Part shown: positions 1 through 6,433 of the stretch, in pieces | Numbering within the stretch: the first letter of the stretch is position 1 | How the letters are laid out: the number at the start of each line of letters is the position of its first letter | Source: CALKUP01 sp964492735 | GTDB lineage: Bacteria; Patescibacteriota; Patescibacteriia; UBA9570; XYC2-FULL-38-9 | Assembly: GCA_964492735.1 (NCBI GenBank) | Contig: CAZBLE010000018.1 | Coordinates: 1-17,045, forward strand | DNA length: 17,045 nt | Direction: 5' to 3' | Translations under genes and position numbers: made by a program | Notes under the pieces: generated by a model | Told to the model about the DNA's origin: nothing | What the model saw: only the letters and a program-made list of their open reading frames with translations | The model's database searches: none

Positions 1-736
1 GGCAGCCCATTGCTCGACCATACCCCGCTTCAATCAATGTTTGCATATCAAACATCGTTGGACTAGTCGGGTCAATGCCATTGTATACCTCTACACCGCG
101 ACGCGAATCCCTCCCAACAGCCGCCCTCGTCGCTGCGAGAGACCGAAGTGAAGTTCGCGATACAAGCAGCGGCATGGCTGGTTTAAAAAATTTATTCATC
201 ACTGCGAGCAAGTCAGTTGTAACATATGTTCCTGTGCTCAATCCTGCTGGAATTGATGATGCGAACAATATAGGCGATTGAAGCTCATGCTGATCTTGTA
301 CACAATCTGCAATAAGATTTTCAACATAGTCGTCGGTAAAAGGCCGCACTTCATCTCCATGCTGTATACGAAGCTGCTGTTTAATATCTCGCACCTCATC
401 TTGCCAAATAGAAGCCGCGTCTTCACGTAATGCCGGAGAATACTGAGAGACAAAATCACGCCATGAGACATTCAGTGAGCGCAAAACTGCACGAGAAAAT
501 GGATTAATAATATCCATTTGCATTGGGTTTTCCCACCCTAAATTTTCTGCACTTTGGCGCGCATCATGAATTGTTTCTGCGGGGCCGTTATATGACTTTA
601 GACCACGTCCACCGTCTTCATACCCAAATGCGATCGTACCAGCATCTAAGCGTGCTTTATGGTATTCCCAAAAAATCGTCAGAACATCTGCAAGCTTTTG
701 ATAATAAGGTGACACTAGCTTTTTTTGATCGTTCAT
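1..736 (-). CDS. Unknown protein downstream of cydAB (3' end outside window)
   Basis: I do not recognise this protein. The frame opens with ATG at 736, stays open for 245 codons without a stop and leaves the window at base 1, so the C-terminus is missing. It starts MNDQKKLVSPYYQKLADVL and looks soluble: there is no signal peptide and no membrane segment, and the visible part is mixed polar and hydrophobic with several Trp and Tyr. The start lies 8 bases after the stop of the CydB-like gene on the same strand, so it is probably the third gene of that operon. No Shine-Dalgarno motif precedes it. The open frame and spacing are seen directly; a link to the oxidase is inferred from position only. 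Short plus-strand ORFs across this region are shadows of it. Confidence 0.75.
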   Translation of the reverse strand, partial: MNDQKKLVSPYYQKLADVLTIFWEYHKARLDAGTIAFGYEDGGRGLKSYNGPAETIHDARQSAENLGWENPMQMDIINPFSRAVLRSLNVSWRDFVSQYSPALREDAASIWQDEVRDIKQQLRIQHGDEVRPFTDDYVENLIADCVQDQHELQSPILFASSIPAGLSTGTYVTTDLLAVMNKFFKPAMPLLVSRTSLRSLAATRAAVGRDSRRGVEVYNGIDPTSPTMFDMQTLIEAGYGRAMGC

Positions 737-744
737 ACACAAAC

Positions 745-1269
745 TTACTGTACTGTGAGTAATTTTTTATACAGCTGTACAACTGGGAACGCAACAATGA
801 ACAGTGTCGCAAGCGCCCCAGGCCATAGATAGATAATCAAACTCGATTGAATAACAACCGTGCTCCACGGCACCGTTGTTGCGACTCCATAGATCACCCA
901 CAATAATCCAGCGACCAGCACAAGATGTGACGCGACAAAGAACTGACCAGCAAAGCGACGCAAGGCGGGCGCTCCCCATTCATAGTACACAATAATATAG
1001 GCAGCAGCCCGGAGTACAAAACAGAGTGCTGCAAGGAGCAATGGCAATGCAACCACTGGAGCAACAACCGGCACCGCATCATTAAATAACCAGACAAACG
1101 CAACGACTGACAAAATTAATAGCGTGTGCGTTGTTTCCCAGGTAGCGTGCAAATACTCACTAAATGATCGACCACGAGACACACTCAACAACGAAAGATT
1201 CATTTCAATAAGGAGCAACGGCACATAGAGCACAAGTGGAAATAGGACAAAAAATAATGCGATACTCAT
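745..1269 (-). CDS. CydB-like membrane protein, putative cytochrome bd subunit II (short)
   Basis: This is a very hydrophobic 174-residue protein with about five predicted membrane segments (roughly residues 3-24, 44-62, 66-94, 108-128 and 138-166). Its ATG overlaps the cydA stop in an ATGA arrangement, so the two are probably translationally coupled. Position and topology suggest the small partner subunit of the cytochrome bd oxidase, which in known complexes is CydB and holds CydA in the membrane. Canonical CydB has about 330-380 residues and eight or more helices with a conserved LDGFDLG-type stretch near the N-terminus. Here the protein is about half that length and I cannot see that motif. 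The frame is intact, so this is not obviously a broken gene. It could also be an unrelated accessory subunit. Confidence 0.6.
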   Translation of the reverse strand: MSIALFFVLFPLVLYVPLLLIEMNLSLLSVSRGRSFSEYLHATWETTHTLLILSVVAFVWLFNDAVPVVAPVVALPLLLAALCFVLRAAAYIIVYYEWGAPALRRFAGQFFVASHLVLVAGLLWVIYGVATTVPWSTVVIQSSLIIYLWPGALATLFIVAFPVVQLYKKLLTVQ

Positions 1270-2573
1270 ACATGTGTTTCTTTACGAATCATCTGCGCAG
1301 CCACTCCAAATGAAACAATGAATAATAAAACAAATGTCACCGGAAAGATAAAGCCCCACTGCATGACTGAGACATTGGCCGTAAAGGCTTCCTCGACACG
1401 CATATAACCAGTAACGGCATATGGCTGCCTGCCAAGCTCTGTAATCATCCATCCGAGCTCAACGAGTATAATAGATATAGGCCCCGATACAAGCACCAAC
1501 CATTGTGCGAGCCGGCTATCGAGAGAACGTTTACGTGCTCTACGATAGAGCCCAAAATACAATATTGGGACAAGTGTTAACAATCCAACAAGCACCATCT
1601 TCACTTCAAATAAACGATTCACAATTAATAGCGGCCAATCCGCGCGAGGGTATTCACGTAAACCACGAACGACAGTATCCGTATCATTATCAGCAAGAAT
1701 GCTCAATCCATTTGGAATGCGCAAACCACCCTCTAAATGCTCTTCATCTGAATCAAGGTGTCCTCCAATCACATACGGCGCGTGATCCAATGTTTCTGGT
1801 TGTATTTGAATGGCCGCGAATTTACGTGGCTCTGCATCTGCCAAATGCTGCATTGACGCATGTCCGAGACCTGCTAATAACACAATGCAGATAAAGCCGA
1901 GAAGTAGAAATCGATTCACTACCAACCGCAACGCATCTGCGTATTCCTTCGAGGTCTTCCGAGCAAGCAACCATACTGCAATTCCAGCAATGGTAAAAAA
2001 TGCTGTCATGTAATACGCGATCAATGAATGGGCTATTTCAAAAAATGCCGTTGCAGTCAGCAACCCTTTCCATGGATGAATGTTTGTCATTACTCCACTC
2101 ACCATCTCAAATCCTTGCGGGTTATTCATCCACGCGTTCACAAGTGTAATAAACACTGCGGACATACCAGCTCCCAGAATTACCGGAATAAGCAACAGCA
2201 AGTGACGGTAGCCTGCATATCGTTTCCATGTTGAAATGTACAATCCCAAAAATATCGCTTCCACTAAAAAGGCGTAGCCTTCGAGAGCAAATGGAATGCC
2301 AATAATCGGCGCACCAAAATCAACCAATCCTGACCACACAACACTCATTTGAATTGCAATCAATGTTCCAGACACAACGCCCACAATTACAAAGAGCGAC
2401 ATCACACGAGACAGCAGTTGCGCGATCGCAAGAAGCTCAGGACTTTTACGGCGAATACTCCACCATTCAATACAAAAAATCGCAAGGGGCAAGCCAACGC
2501 CAAATAATGCGAAGATAATGTGAAATCCAAGCGAATCGCCTATAAAGGCACGAGCTGCTGACAAATCATTCAT
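1266..2573 (-). CDS. cydA: Cytochrome bd-type quinol oxidase subunit I (CydA)
   Basis: This 435-residue membrane protein matches subunit I of cytochrome bd oxidase, which oxidises quinol and reduces O2 to water using haems b558, b595 and d. Recognisable sites are His18 (b595 ligand, in SLGFHIIF), the pair Glu98 and Glu105 (LEGYAFLVEA), His182 (b558 ligand, in AHSLIAYY), Met326 (LFEVKMVLVG, probable b558 axial ligand) and the signature GRQPY at 381-385. The Q loop is the short type. It keeps Lys251 of the KxAAxE quinol motif, but the Glu matching E. coli Glu257 is Gln256. A longer frame exists from a TTG at 2588, but I chose the ATG at 2573 because it gives a normal CydA N-terminus and sits 6 bases after a good -10 box. 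The gene overlaps the CydB-like gene by 4 bases. Confidence 0.9.
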   Translation of the reverse strand: MNDLSAARAFIGDSLGFHIIFALFGVGLPLAIFCIEWWSIRRKSPELLAIAQLLSRVMSLFVIVGVVSGTLIAIQMSVVWSGLVDFGAPIIGIPFALEGYAFLVEAIFLGLYISTWKRYAGYRHLLLLIPVILGAGMSAVFITLVNAWMNNPQGFEMVSGVMTNIHPWKGLLTATAFFEIAHSLIAYYMTAFFTIAGIAVWLLARKTSKEYADALRLVVNRFLLLGFICIVLLAGLGHASMQHLADAEPRKFAAIQIQPETLDHAPYVIGGHLDSDEEHLEGGLRIPNGLSILADNDTDTVVRGLREYPRADWPLLIVNRLFEVKMVLVGLLTLVPILYFGLYRRARKRSLDSRLAQWLVLVSGPISIILVELGWMITELGRQPYAVTGYMRVEEAFTANVSVMQWGFIFPVTFVLLFIVSFGVAAQMIRKETHV

Positions 2574-2607
2574 ACCTATAGTGTACAATATTACAAAAGG
2601 AATACAA
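2574..2607 (-). promoter_or_regulatory. Putative cydA promoter giving a leaderless transcript
   Basis: On the minus strand TTGTAT (2607-2602) and TACACT (2585-2580) are separated by 16 bases. Only six bases (ATAGGT) separate the -10 box from the cydA ATG, so transcription would begin at or next to the start codon. Seen by eye; no start site has been mapped. Confidence 0.5.
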
Positions 2608-2628
2608 CATCTCTATTTGCACGGTATG

Positions 2629-2657
2629 TTGACGCGCGCTACGAGATTTGATATTCT
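2629..2657 (+). promoter_or_regulatory. Sigma70-type promoter of tRNA-Gln
   Basis: TTGACG (2629-2634), a 17-base spacer and TATTCT (2652-2657) lie 22 bases upstream of the tRNA-Gln 5' end. This is a near-consensus housekeeping promoter. It is divergent from the cydA promoter, with the two -35 boxes about 20 bases apart. Confidence 0.75.
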
Positions 2658-2679
2658 ACTGAGGCTTTATTGACTCTAT

Positions 2680-2751
2680 TGGGGAGTCGCCAAGCGGTAA
2701 GGCACATGGTTTTGGTCCATGCATTCGGGGGTTCGATCCCCTCCTCCCCAG
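2680..2751 (+). tRNA. tRNA-Gln (anticodon TTG)
   Basis: A full cloverleaf can be drawn by hand. The acceptor TGGGGAG (2680-2686) pairs with CTCCCCA (2744-2750), the D stem is GCC/GGC, the anticodon stem is CATGG/CCATG around loop TTTTGGT with anticodon TTG, and the T arm carries TTCGATC. The discriminator is G2751, as in other bacterial tRNA-Gln. The bases after it read CAC, so the 3' CCA is not encoded and must be added by CCA-adding enzyme. It has its own promoter upstream and a terminator directly downstream. Confidence 0.97.
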
Positions 2752-2755
2752 CACG

Positions 2756-2784
2756 AAAAATGACCCATTATGGGTCATTTTTTT
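2756..2784. terminator. Bidirectional intrinsic terminator between tRNA-Gln and ftsX
   Basis: AAAAATGACCCA (2756-2767), a TTA loop and TGGGTCATTTTT (2771-2782) form a perfect 12-bp stem followed by more T. Its A/T-rich flanks allow it to work on both strands, ending tRNA-Gln from the left and ftsEX from the right. Confidence 0.88.
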
Positions 2785-2806
2785 ATTCTGCAAATAGGAA
2801 TGGTAT

Positions 2807-3718
2807 CTACACTTTTAAATAGCGCGTAATTGCAATCATACTAGAAGTAACCGATAGAAGCATTGCGCCAAATAGCTCACCAAAAATGAAATAATACCAA
2901 TAGTTGTTTACGTATGCTAAAAGCGAGAAATTATACCCTTGGAAGAATTGACGAACTGCATCATCTGACAGGATGAGTACAATATATGCCAAACCAATTG
3001 TAATGCCCGCTGCGAGCGCTCCTAAAAACGCACCTTCTAAAATAAATGGCAATCGAATAAATGAATTTGTCGCGCCGACAAGCTTCATGATGCCAATCTC
3101 TTCACGATAATTATAAATCGTAATACGGATTGTATTAAAAATAACAACGATAGAAATAAGCAAGAAAATACCACTCACAGCTAAAGCGCTTTGGTTTGCA
3201 ATGCGTGTTAATTCTTCAATACGAGCAATGAGCACTGAATTATCAGAATAGTCGGTACGATCAATAAGTTCTTGGAAGCGAGAATTACGAATGTCTTCTA
3301 AAATTATTGGATAATCTGCAATAGACTTTGCTTTAATCGAAATACTTGGCGGCAGCACATTTTCGTCGAATTCAGATAAGGTCGCAAGAATCGCTGGATC
3401 ATCTTGGTGTAAATCTGCAAATTCTTTTAATGCTTGATCAGAAGAGGTGTATTGAATGCTTTGTGTTTCTGGAAGGGTGCGAATAAAATCTTGAGCAGCA
3501 AGAATATCACTCTCTGGAACATATTGATAAAAATATAAATCAATTTCCACCTTCTGCTCAATCGCATGTAATGATTGCTGTCCGACGACATTCAAGCCAA
3601 GGACCAATGTCATACTAACAGTTGTTAAAACCAACAAAAACAAGGTCACAACTGAGAGCCATAAATTACGCCAAACATGCTGGATTGAAAATCGAATTGT
3701 ACGTAAAAAAGCTGACAT
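2807..3718 (-). CDS. ftsX: Cell division ABC transporter permease FtsX
   Basis: This 303-residue protein is the membrane partner of FtsE. The FtsEX complex sits at the septum and couples ATP hydrolysis to activation of peptidoglycan hydrolases. It shows the FtsX layout: a short cytoplasmic N-terminus, one membrane helix (about residues 16-40), a long extracytoplasmic domain (about 45-165), then three further helices ending at the C-terminus. The final part contains the typical REEIGIMKLVGATNSFI stretch that contacts the ATPase. The chosen ATG at 3718 follows the ftsE TAA with a single base between them. An upstream in-frame TTG at 3739 lies inside ftsE and is less likely. The gene ends at the shared terminator with tRNA-Gln. 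Confidence 0.95.
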   Translation of the reverse strand: MSAFLRTIRFSIQHVWRNLWLSVVTLFLLVLTTVSMTLVLGLNVVGQQSLHAIEQKVEIDLYFYQYVPESDILAAQDFIRTLPETQSIQYTSSDQALKEFADLHQDDPAILATLSEFDENVLPPSISIKAKSIADYPIILEDIRNSRFQELIDRTDYSDNSVLIARIEELTRIANQSALAVSGIFLLISIVVIFNTIRITIYNYREEIGIMKLVGATNSFIRLPFILEGAFLGALAAGITIGLAYIVLILSDDAVRQFFQGYNFSLLAYVNNYWYYFIFGELFGAMLLSVTSSMIAITRYLKV

Positions 3719-3719
3719 A

Positions 3720-4400
3720 TTATAAATGATAGGATCCAACGTGTTTATCTGAAATCAACTTCCCTTTTTCAACTGTGATCACGCGTTTTTGCAAGCGATT
3801 CACAATATCCGGATTATGCGTCACCATCACCACTGTTGTGCCAAGTTGATTAATTTTTAATAACAAATCAATAATTTCATTCGCCGTAATTGTATCAAGA
3901 TTTCCTGTCGGCTCATCAGCGAGTAAAATCTTTGGACGATGCACAAGTGCCCGTGCAATCACAACCCGTTGTTGCTCACCACCACTGAGTTGATCTGGAA
4001 ACTTCCCTGTCTTGTCATGTAGGCCAACAATTTTTAACACTTGCGGAACAATTTTTTTAATCTTTGCTTCATTCGTTCCACATACTTCGAGTGCAAATGC
4101 AACGTTTTCGTATACTGTTTTTCGGTTGAGTAATTTAAAATCTTGAAATACCACACCAATCTGACGACGTAAAATTGGCACCTGACGATGCTTGATGCTT
4201 GTAATGTCCCAACCACCAATGACAACAGTTCCTTTATTTGCAATTTCTTCTGCGATAATCAAGCGAGCAATTGTCGTTTTACCTGCTCCAGATTGTCCAA
4301 CAATAGAAACAAATTCTCCTGGCTTAATAGAAAAACTCACATTCTTCAATGCATGCGTTCCGTCTGGATAAGATTTTGTAACGTTATTGAATTCAATCAT
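3720..4400 (-). CDS. ftsE: Cell division ABC transporter ATP-binding protein FtsE
   Basis: This 226-residue ABC ATPase pairs with FtsX. Visible motifs are Walker A GQSGAGKTT (residues 35-43), the Q loop at VVFQD (84-88), the ABC signature LSGGEQQRV (138-146), Walker B ILLADEP (158-164), the D loop GNLD and the H-loop His in VTHNP. The N-terminus MIEFNNVTKSYPDG is typical of FtsE. The length fits the family (about 220-230). It is the first gene of a two-gene operon with ftsX and has its own upstream promoter at 4425-4453, immediately after tRNA-Thr. No Shine-Dalgarno motif is visible. Confidence 0.96.
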   Translation of the reverse strand: MIEFNNVTKSYPDGTHALKNVSFSIKPGEFVSIVGQSGAGKTTIARLIIAEEIANKGTVVIGGWDITSIKHRQVPILRRQIGVVFQDFKLLNRKTVYENVAFALEVCGTNEAKIKKIVPQVLKIVGLHDKTGKFPDQLSGGEQQRVVIARALVHRPKILLADEPTGNLDTITANEIIDLLLKINQLGTTVVMVTHNPDIVNRLQKRVITVEKGKLISDKHVGSYHL

Positions 4401-4424
4401 GTGACAAGCATGTAGTCATCACTA

Positions 4425-4453
4425 AGAATAGCGTATTCTATAGTTTGGGTCAA
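4425..4453 (-). promoter_or_regulatory. Sigma70-type promoter of ftsEX
   Basis: On the minus strand TTGACC (4453-4448), a 17-base spacer and TATTCT (4430-4425) make a near-consensus promoter. The predicted start is near 4418, giving a leader of about 18 bases without a Shine-Dalgarno motif. The -35 box begins 8 bases after the encoded CCA of tRNA-Thr. Confidence 0.75.
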
Positions 4454-4461
4454 CGGATTTT

Positions 4462-4537
4462 TGGAGCCGAGGCCGAGGATCGAACTCGGGACCTACACGT
4501 TACGAATGTGTCGCTCTGCCAACTGAGCTACATCGGC
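4462..4537 (-). tRNA. tRNA-Thr (anticodon CGT)
   Basis: Read on the minus strand, the 5' acceptor GCCGATG pairs with CCTCGGC. The D arm is GCTC/GAGC, the anticodon stem is ACACA/TGTGT-type around loop TTCGTAA (anticodon CGT, reading ACG), and the T stem CCGAG/CTCGG encloses TTCGATC. The 3' end reads TCCA: discriminator T, then an encoded CCA. In the acceptor, position 6 (T) faces position 67 (C), a mismatch. The 5' end and its leader are duplicated 87 bases upstream, around a hairpin. The rest of the fold is regular, so it is probably functional. Confidence 0.93.
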
Positions 4538-4635
4538 ATGTTGAGAAAAATTGCTTTTACATCAGAAGGAACTTGCCTGCGGAGCAGCGCTTACATCTGC
4601 TCGTGCTCCGCAGGGTGCATCGGCATGTTGAGAAA
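4531..4635. repeat. 18-bp direct repeat of the tRNA-Thr 5' end flanking a hairpin
   Basis: CATCGGCATGTTGAGAAA occurs at 4531-4548 and again at 4618-4635. On the minus strand each copy reads as the tRNA-Thr leader followed by its first seven bases. The 69 bases between the copies hold a perfect 11-bp inverted repeat, CCTGCGGAGCA (4576-4586) and TGCTCCGCAGG (4604-4614), with a 17-base loop. The arrangement resembles a small palindromic insert flanked by a duplicated target. No protein is encoded. Confidence 0.8.
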
Positions 4636-4638
4636 TGA

Positions 4639-4669
4639 ACTATAGCACCTTGATTATAAAACAAGACAA
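4639..4669 (-). promoter_or_regulatory. Putative tRNA-Thr promoter (extended -10)
   Basis: On the minus strand TGCTATAGT (4647-4639) is an extended -10 element, with a weak TTGTCT (4669-4664) 19 bases before the -10 hexamer. The predicted start is near 4632, inside the second copy of the 18-bp repeat. The transcript would then carry about 95 leader bases, including the hairpin, before the mature tRNA. Confidence 0.4.
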
Positions 4670-4683
4670 TGGTGATGGTAAGA

Positions 4684-4750
4684 TTTTGAGAGGACAATAG
4701 GCGTAGCGGAGTGTCTTATAGACACGAGCACACGCCCCGTCCTCGCAAAA
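4684..4750. repeat. Long imperfect palindrome 3' of the prolyl isomerase gene
   Basis: Three nested arms are visible: 4684-4695 with 4739-4750 (11 of 12 pairs), GGCGT (4700-4704) with ACGCC (4732-4736), and GTGTCT (4711-4716) with AGACAC (4720-4725) around a TAT loop. The result is one 67-base hairpin with two internal bulges. There is no T tract on the 3' side of either strand, so it is not a standard intrinsic terminator. It begins 23 bases past the isomerase stop codon. Together with the other hairpin it accounts for most of the 236-base non-coding stretch 4538-4773; I see no gene there. Confidence 0.75.
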
Positions 4751-4773
4751 TACTTACCAAACTCATTGGCTAT

Positions 4774-5814
4774 CTATTCAATACCACTCACAAACGGCTT
4801 CACTTTTGCAGCATCTACTTTTTCCTTAATAATATCGTCCACTTGTTTTGTCATTACTAAGATATGTTGCACTTCAGCAGTACCTGCCGCGTCATCACGC
4901 TTGCTAACCTTTAGGATATGCCAGCCATACTGCGTCACAAATGGCTCTGATAACTCACCAACTGGAGTTGAGAACACTTTCTCTTCAAACTCTTTGACAG
5001 TTTGTCCTTTTGTAACTGTACCTAAACTACCACCCTGCTCTGCTGACGCTGTGTCATCACTCGACTCTTTTGCTGCATCTTCAAAAGATTTTTTACCATC
5101 TTTAATATCATTGTAGAGTGTTTTGATTTTTTCTTTTGAATCACTGTTTTGAGAGTCATCTTGTGATAACTTTTCTTGTAATTTATTACGCAATACTGCT
5201 TCACGTAATATTTCAGTTTTAAAATCATCAACTGACCAGTTATAGAGATCCTTTAAGGTTGAATTTACCTCATCCATTCCTCCTTTTGCTTGTGGTAAAA
5301 TATTTTTATCGAAGTAATCATTTACATCTTGGTCACTCACACTCACTCCTTGCTCTTTAGCATAATCACTAACAACAGCTTCTTCTGCTAAACGATCAAA
5401 CTCTTGTTGTTTGATTTCTGCTGAAGATGGCGTATCAGTCGTTAAACCGAGTTTCAGTTCTTCTTGTTTTTTATAGAAATTTTCTGTTGCCGCAACACGC
5501 TTTTCATATGTTTTTAATGAAAGGATATGTCCATTGACTGTACCTGCTGGTAGAGGCAGTACATTCTTCACGGCCGTCACTGGAGCAGCTGTTGATCCTG
5601 CGATATACACAAGCCAATATCCGCCGCCCAAAAGCATAAGGAGCAATAAAATAACAATAATAGAAACGGCAGCAATCATCATGCGTTTTGTTTTTTTCAA
5701 TACCTGATCAGTACTATTTGCCGTTGGACTTGGTTGCTTTGCTTCAACAGATTGTGACTCAACAGTAGGACCTACTGGAGTTGTTTCATGTTTCTCTTGT
5801 GGGGTGTCGTTCAT
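4774..5814 (-). CDS. Membrane-anchored parvulin-type peptidyl-prolyl isomerase (PrsA/SurA-like), permuted domain
   Basis: This 346-residue protein has an acidic, Pro/Thr-rich cytoplasmic tail (1-40), one membrane helix (about 46-72) and an extracytoplasmic part. Residues 95-215 are helical and resemble the SurA N-terminal chaperone region. Residues 226-304 are a parvulin PPIase region with GGSLG (261-265), FEEKVF (276-281) and TQYGWHILKV (294-303). Proteins of this family help exported proteins fold by isomerising prolyl bonds. Unusually, the HILV strand that normally opens a parvulin domain is absent before residue 226 and instead follows the domain, at QHILVMT (316-322). The gene starts 8 bases after the DivIC-like gene, so the two are probably cotranscribed. 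No Shine-Dalgarno motif is visible. Confidence 0.88.
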   Translation of the reverse strand: MNDTPQEKHETTPVGPTVESQSVEAKQPSPTANSTDQVLKKTKRMMIAAVSIIVILLLLMLLGGGYWLVYIAGSTAAPVTAVKNVLPLPAGTVNGHILSLKTYEKRVAATENFYKKQEELKLGLTTDTPSSAEIKQQEFDRLAEEAVVSDYAKEQGVSVSDQDVNDYFDKNILPQAKGGMDEVNSTLKDLYNWSVDDFKTEILREAVLRNKLQEKLSQDDSQNSDSKEKIKTLYNDIKDGKKSFEDAAKESSDDTASAEQGGSLGTVTKGQTVKEFEEKVFSTPVGELSEPFVTQYGWHILKVSKRDDAAGTAEVQHILVMTKQVDDIIKEKVDAAKVKPFVSGIE

Positions 5815-5822
5815 AATTGAAT

Positions 5823-6368
5823 TTAAAGATTGCGAAAAAAATAATCAAACCATTTTTTAGGATTCGACCCAGAATGAGCCTGTTCTATAGTATCAACAGT
5901 TTCGCCATTTGGCAAAACAATCTGGTCAGCGGTTGTTCCCTCGGAACCTCCATCTGTTTCAGATTGGATAATAATCACCTTCTCTCCTGGCGCAATAGAA
6001 TTCAACGTTAAACGGCTTTGTTTTTCCTGTGCAACACTTGTATTTAACACGTTTGTTAATATTGCCATTTGTGCATTGCGGTCCTTTTGTTTATCGAGCT
6101 TTTCTTGAACAACTCGAATTTCATGGCCAATTTGTACACGACGAATCGTCTCACGTATCACCGATACACATAAAAAACCAACCAGAACAATCAGCACGAC
6201 AACGAATAAACGTGAATCAAAAAATTTACGGCGATTAAGCGTTCCAACGGCAGCTCCAGTTGAAGGCATGGCTTTTGCTCCACGCACTTGACCTTGCTTC
6301 AATCGAAATATATTCAAGCGCATTCGTCGTTTTATCTTCTGTTTTTGTTGTCTTGGAACACGAGTCAT
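5823..6368 (-). CDS. DivIC/FtsB-like septum formation initiator protein
   Basis: This 181-residue single-pass membrane protein has a basic cytoplasmic N-terminus (1-50, many Arg and Lys), one membrane helix (about 54-75), then a coiled-coil-like segment (about 78-112). It continues into VAQEKQSRLTLNSIAPGEKV, which matches the conserved end of the DivIC/FtsB family, where a residue run around R..L is followed by PGE. These proteins form a septal complex with FtsL and FtsQ/DivIB. The basic tail is longer than in E. coli FtsB, and the C-terminal 50 residues are polar and not recognised. It lies upstream of the isomerase gene by 8 bases. A purine-rich AAAGGAT lies about 18 bases before the ATG, too far for a normal ribosome site. 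Confidence 0.82.
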   Translation of the reverse strand: MTRVPRQQKQKIKRRMRLNIFRLKQGQVRGAKAMPSTGAAVGTLNRRKFFDSRLFVVVLIVLVGFLCVSVIRETIRRVQIGHEIRVVQEKLDKQKDRNAQMAILTNVLNTSVAQEKQSRLTLNSIAPGEKVIIIQSETDGGSEGTTADQIVLPNGETVDTIEQAHSGSNPKKWFDYFFRNL

Positions 6369-6433
6369 ACTTGCGAAAATGATCCTTTCAGTATACGCTT
6401 CTGTCGAAAGAAAAAATATTTTTGATTTTTATT

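Noticed and set aside
75..762. Short ORFs on both strands over the left end
   Set aside because: They overlap the single long minus-strand frame that is open from 736 to the edge, which fits the operon and has no stop.
745..1269. CydB-like gene as a frameshifted or truncated pseudogene
   Set aside because: The frame is clean, starts in a coupled ATGA overlap and ends 8 bases before the next gene, and there is no leftover coding sequence for a missing half between the genes.
2574..2588. TTG start giving cydA five extra residues
   Set aside because: The start would lie upstream of or within the -10 box; the ATG at 2573 gives a normal N-terminus.
4445..4645. Plus-strand ORF containing a DRTRDLHVTNVSLCQLSYIG-like stretch
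   Set aside because: It is the antisense translation of tRNA-Thr plus the hairpin region, a common false protein.
4684..4750. Long palindrome as a tRNA or an intrinsic terminator
   Set aside because: No cloverleaf can be drawn and there is no T tract after the stem on either strand.
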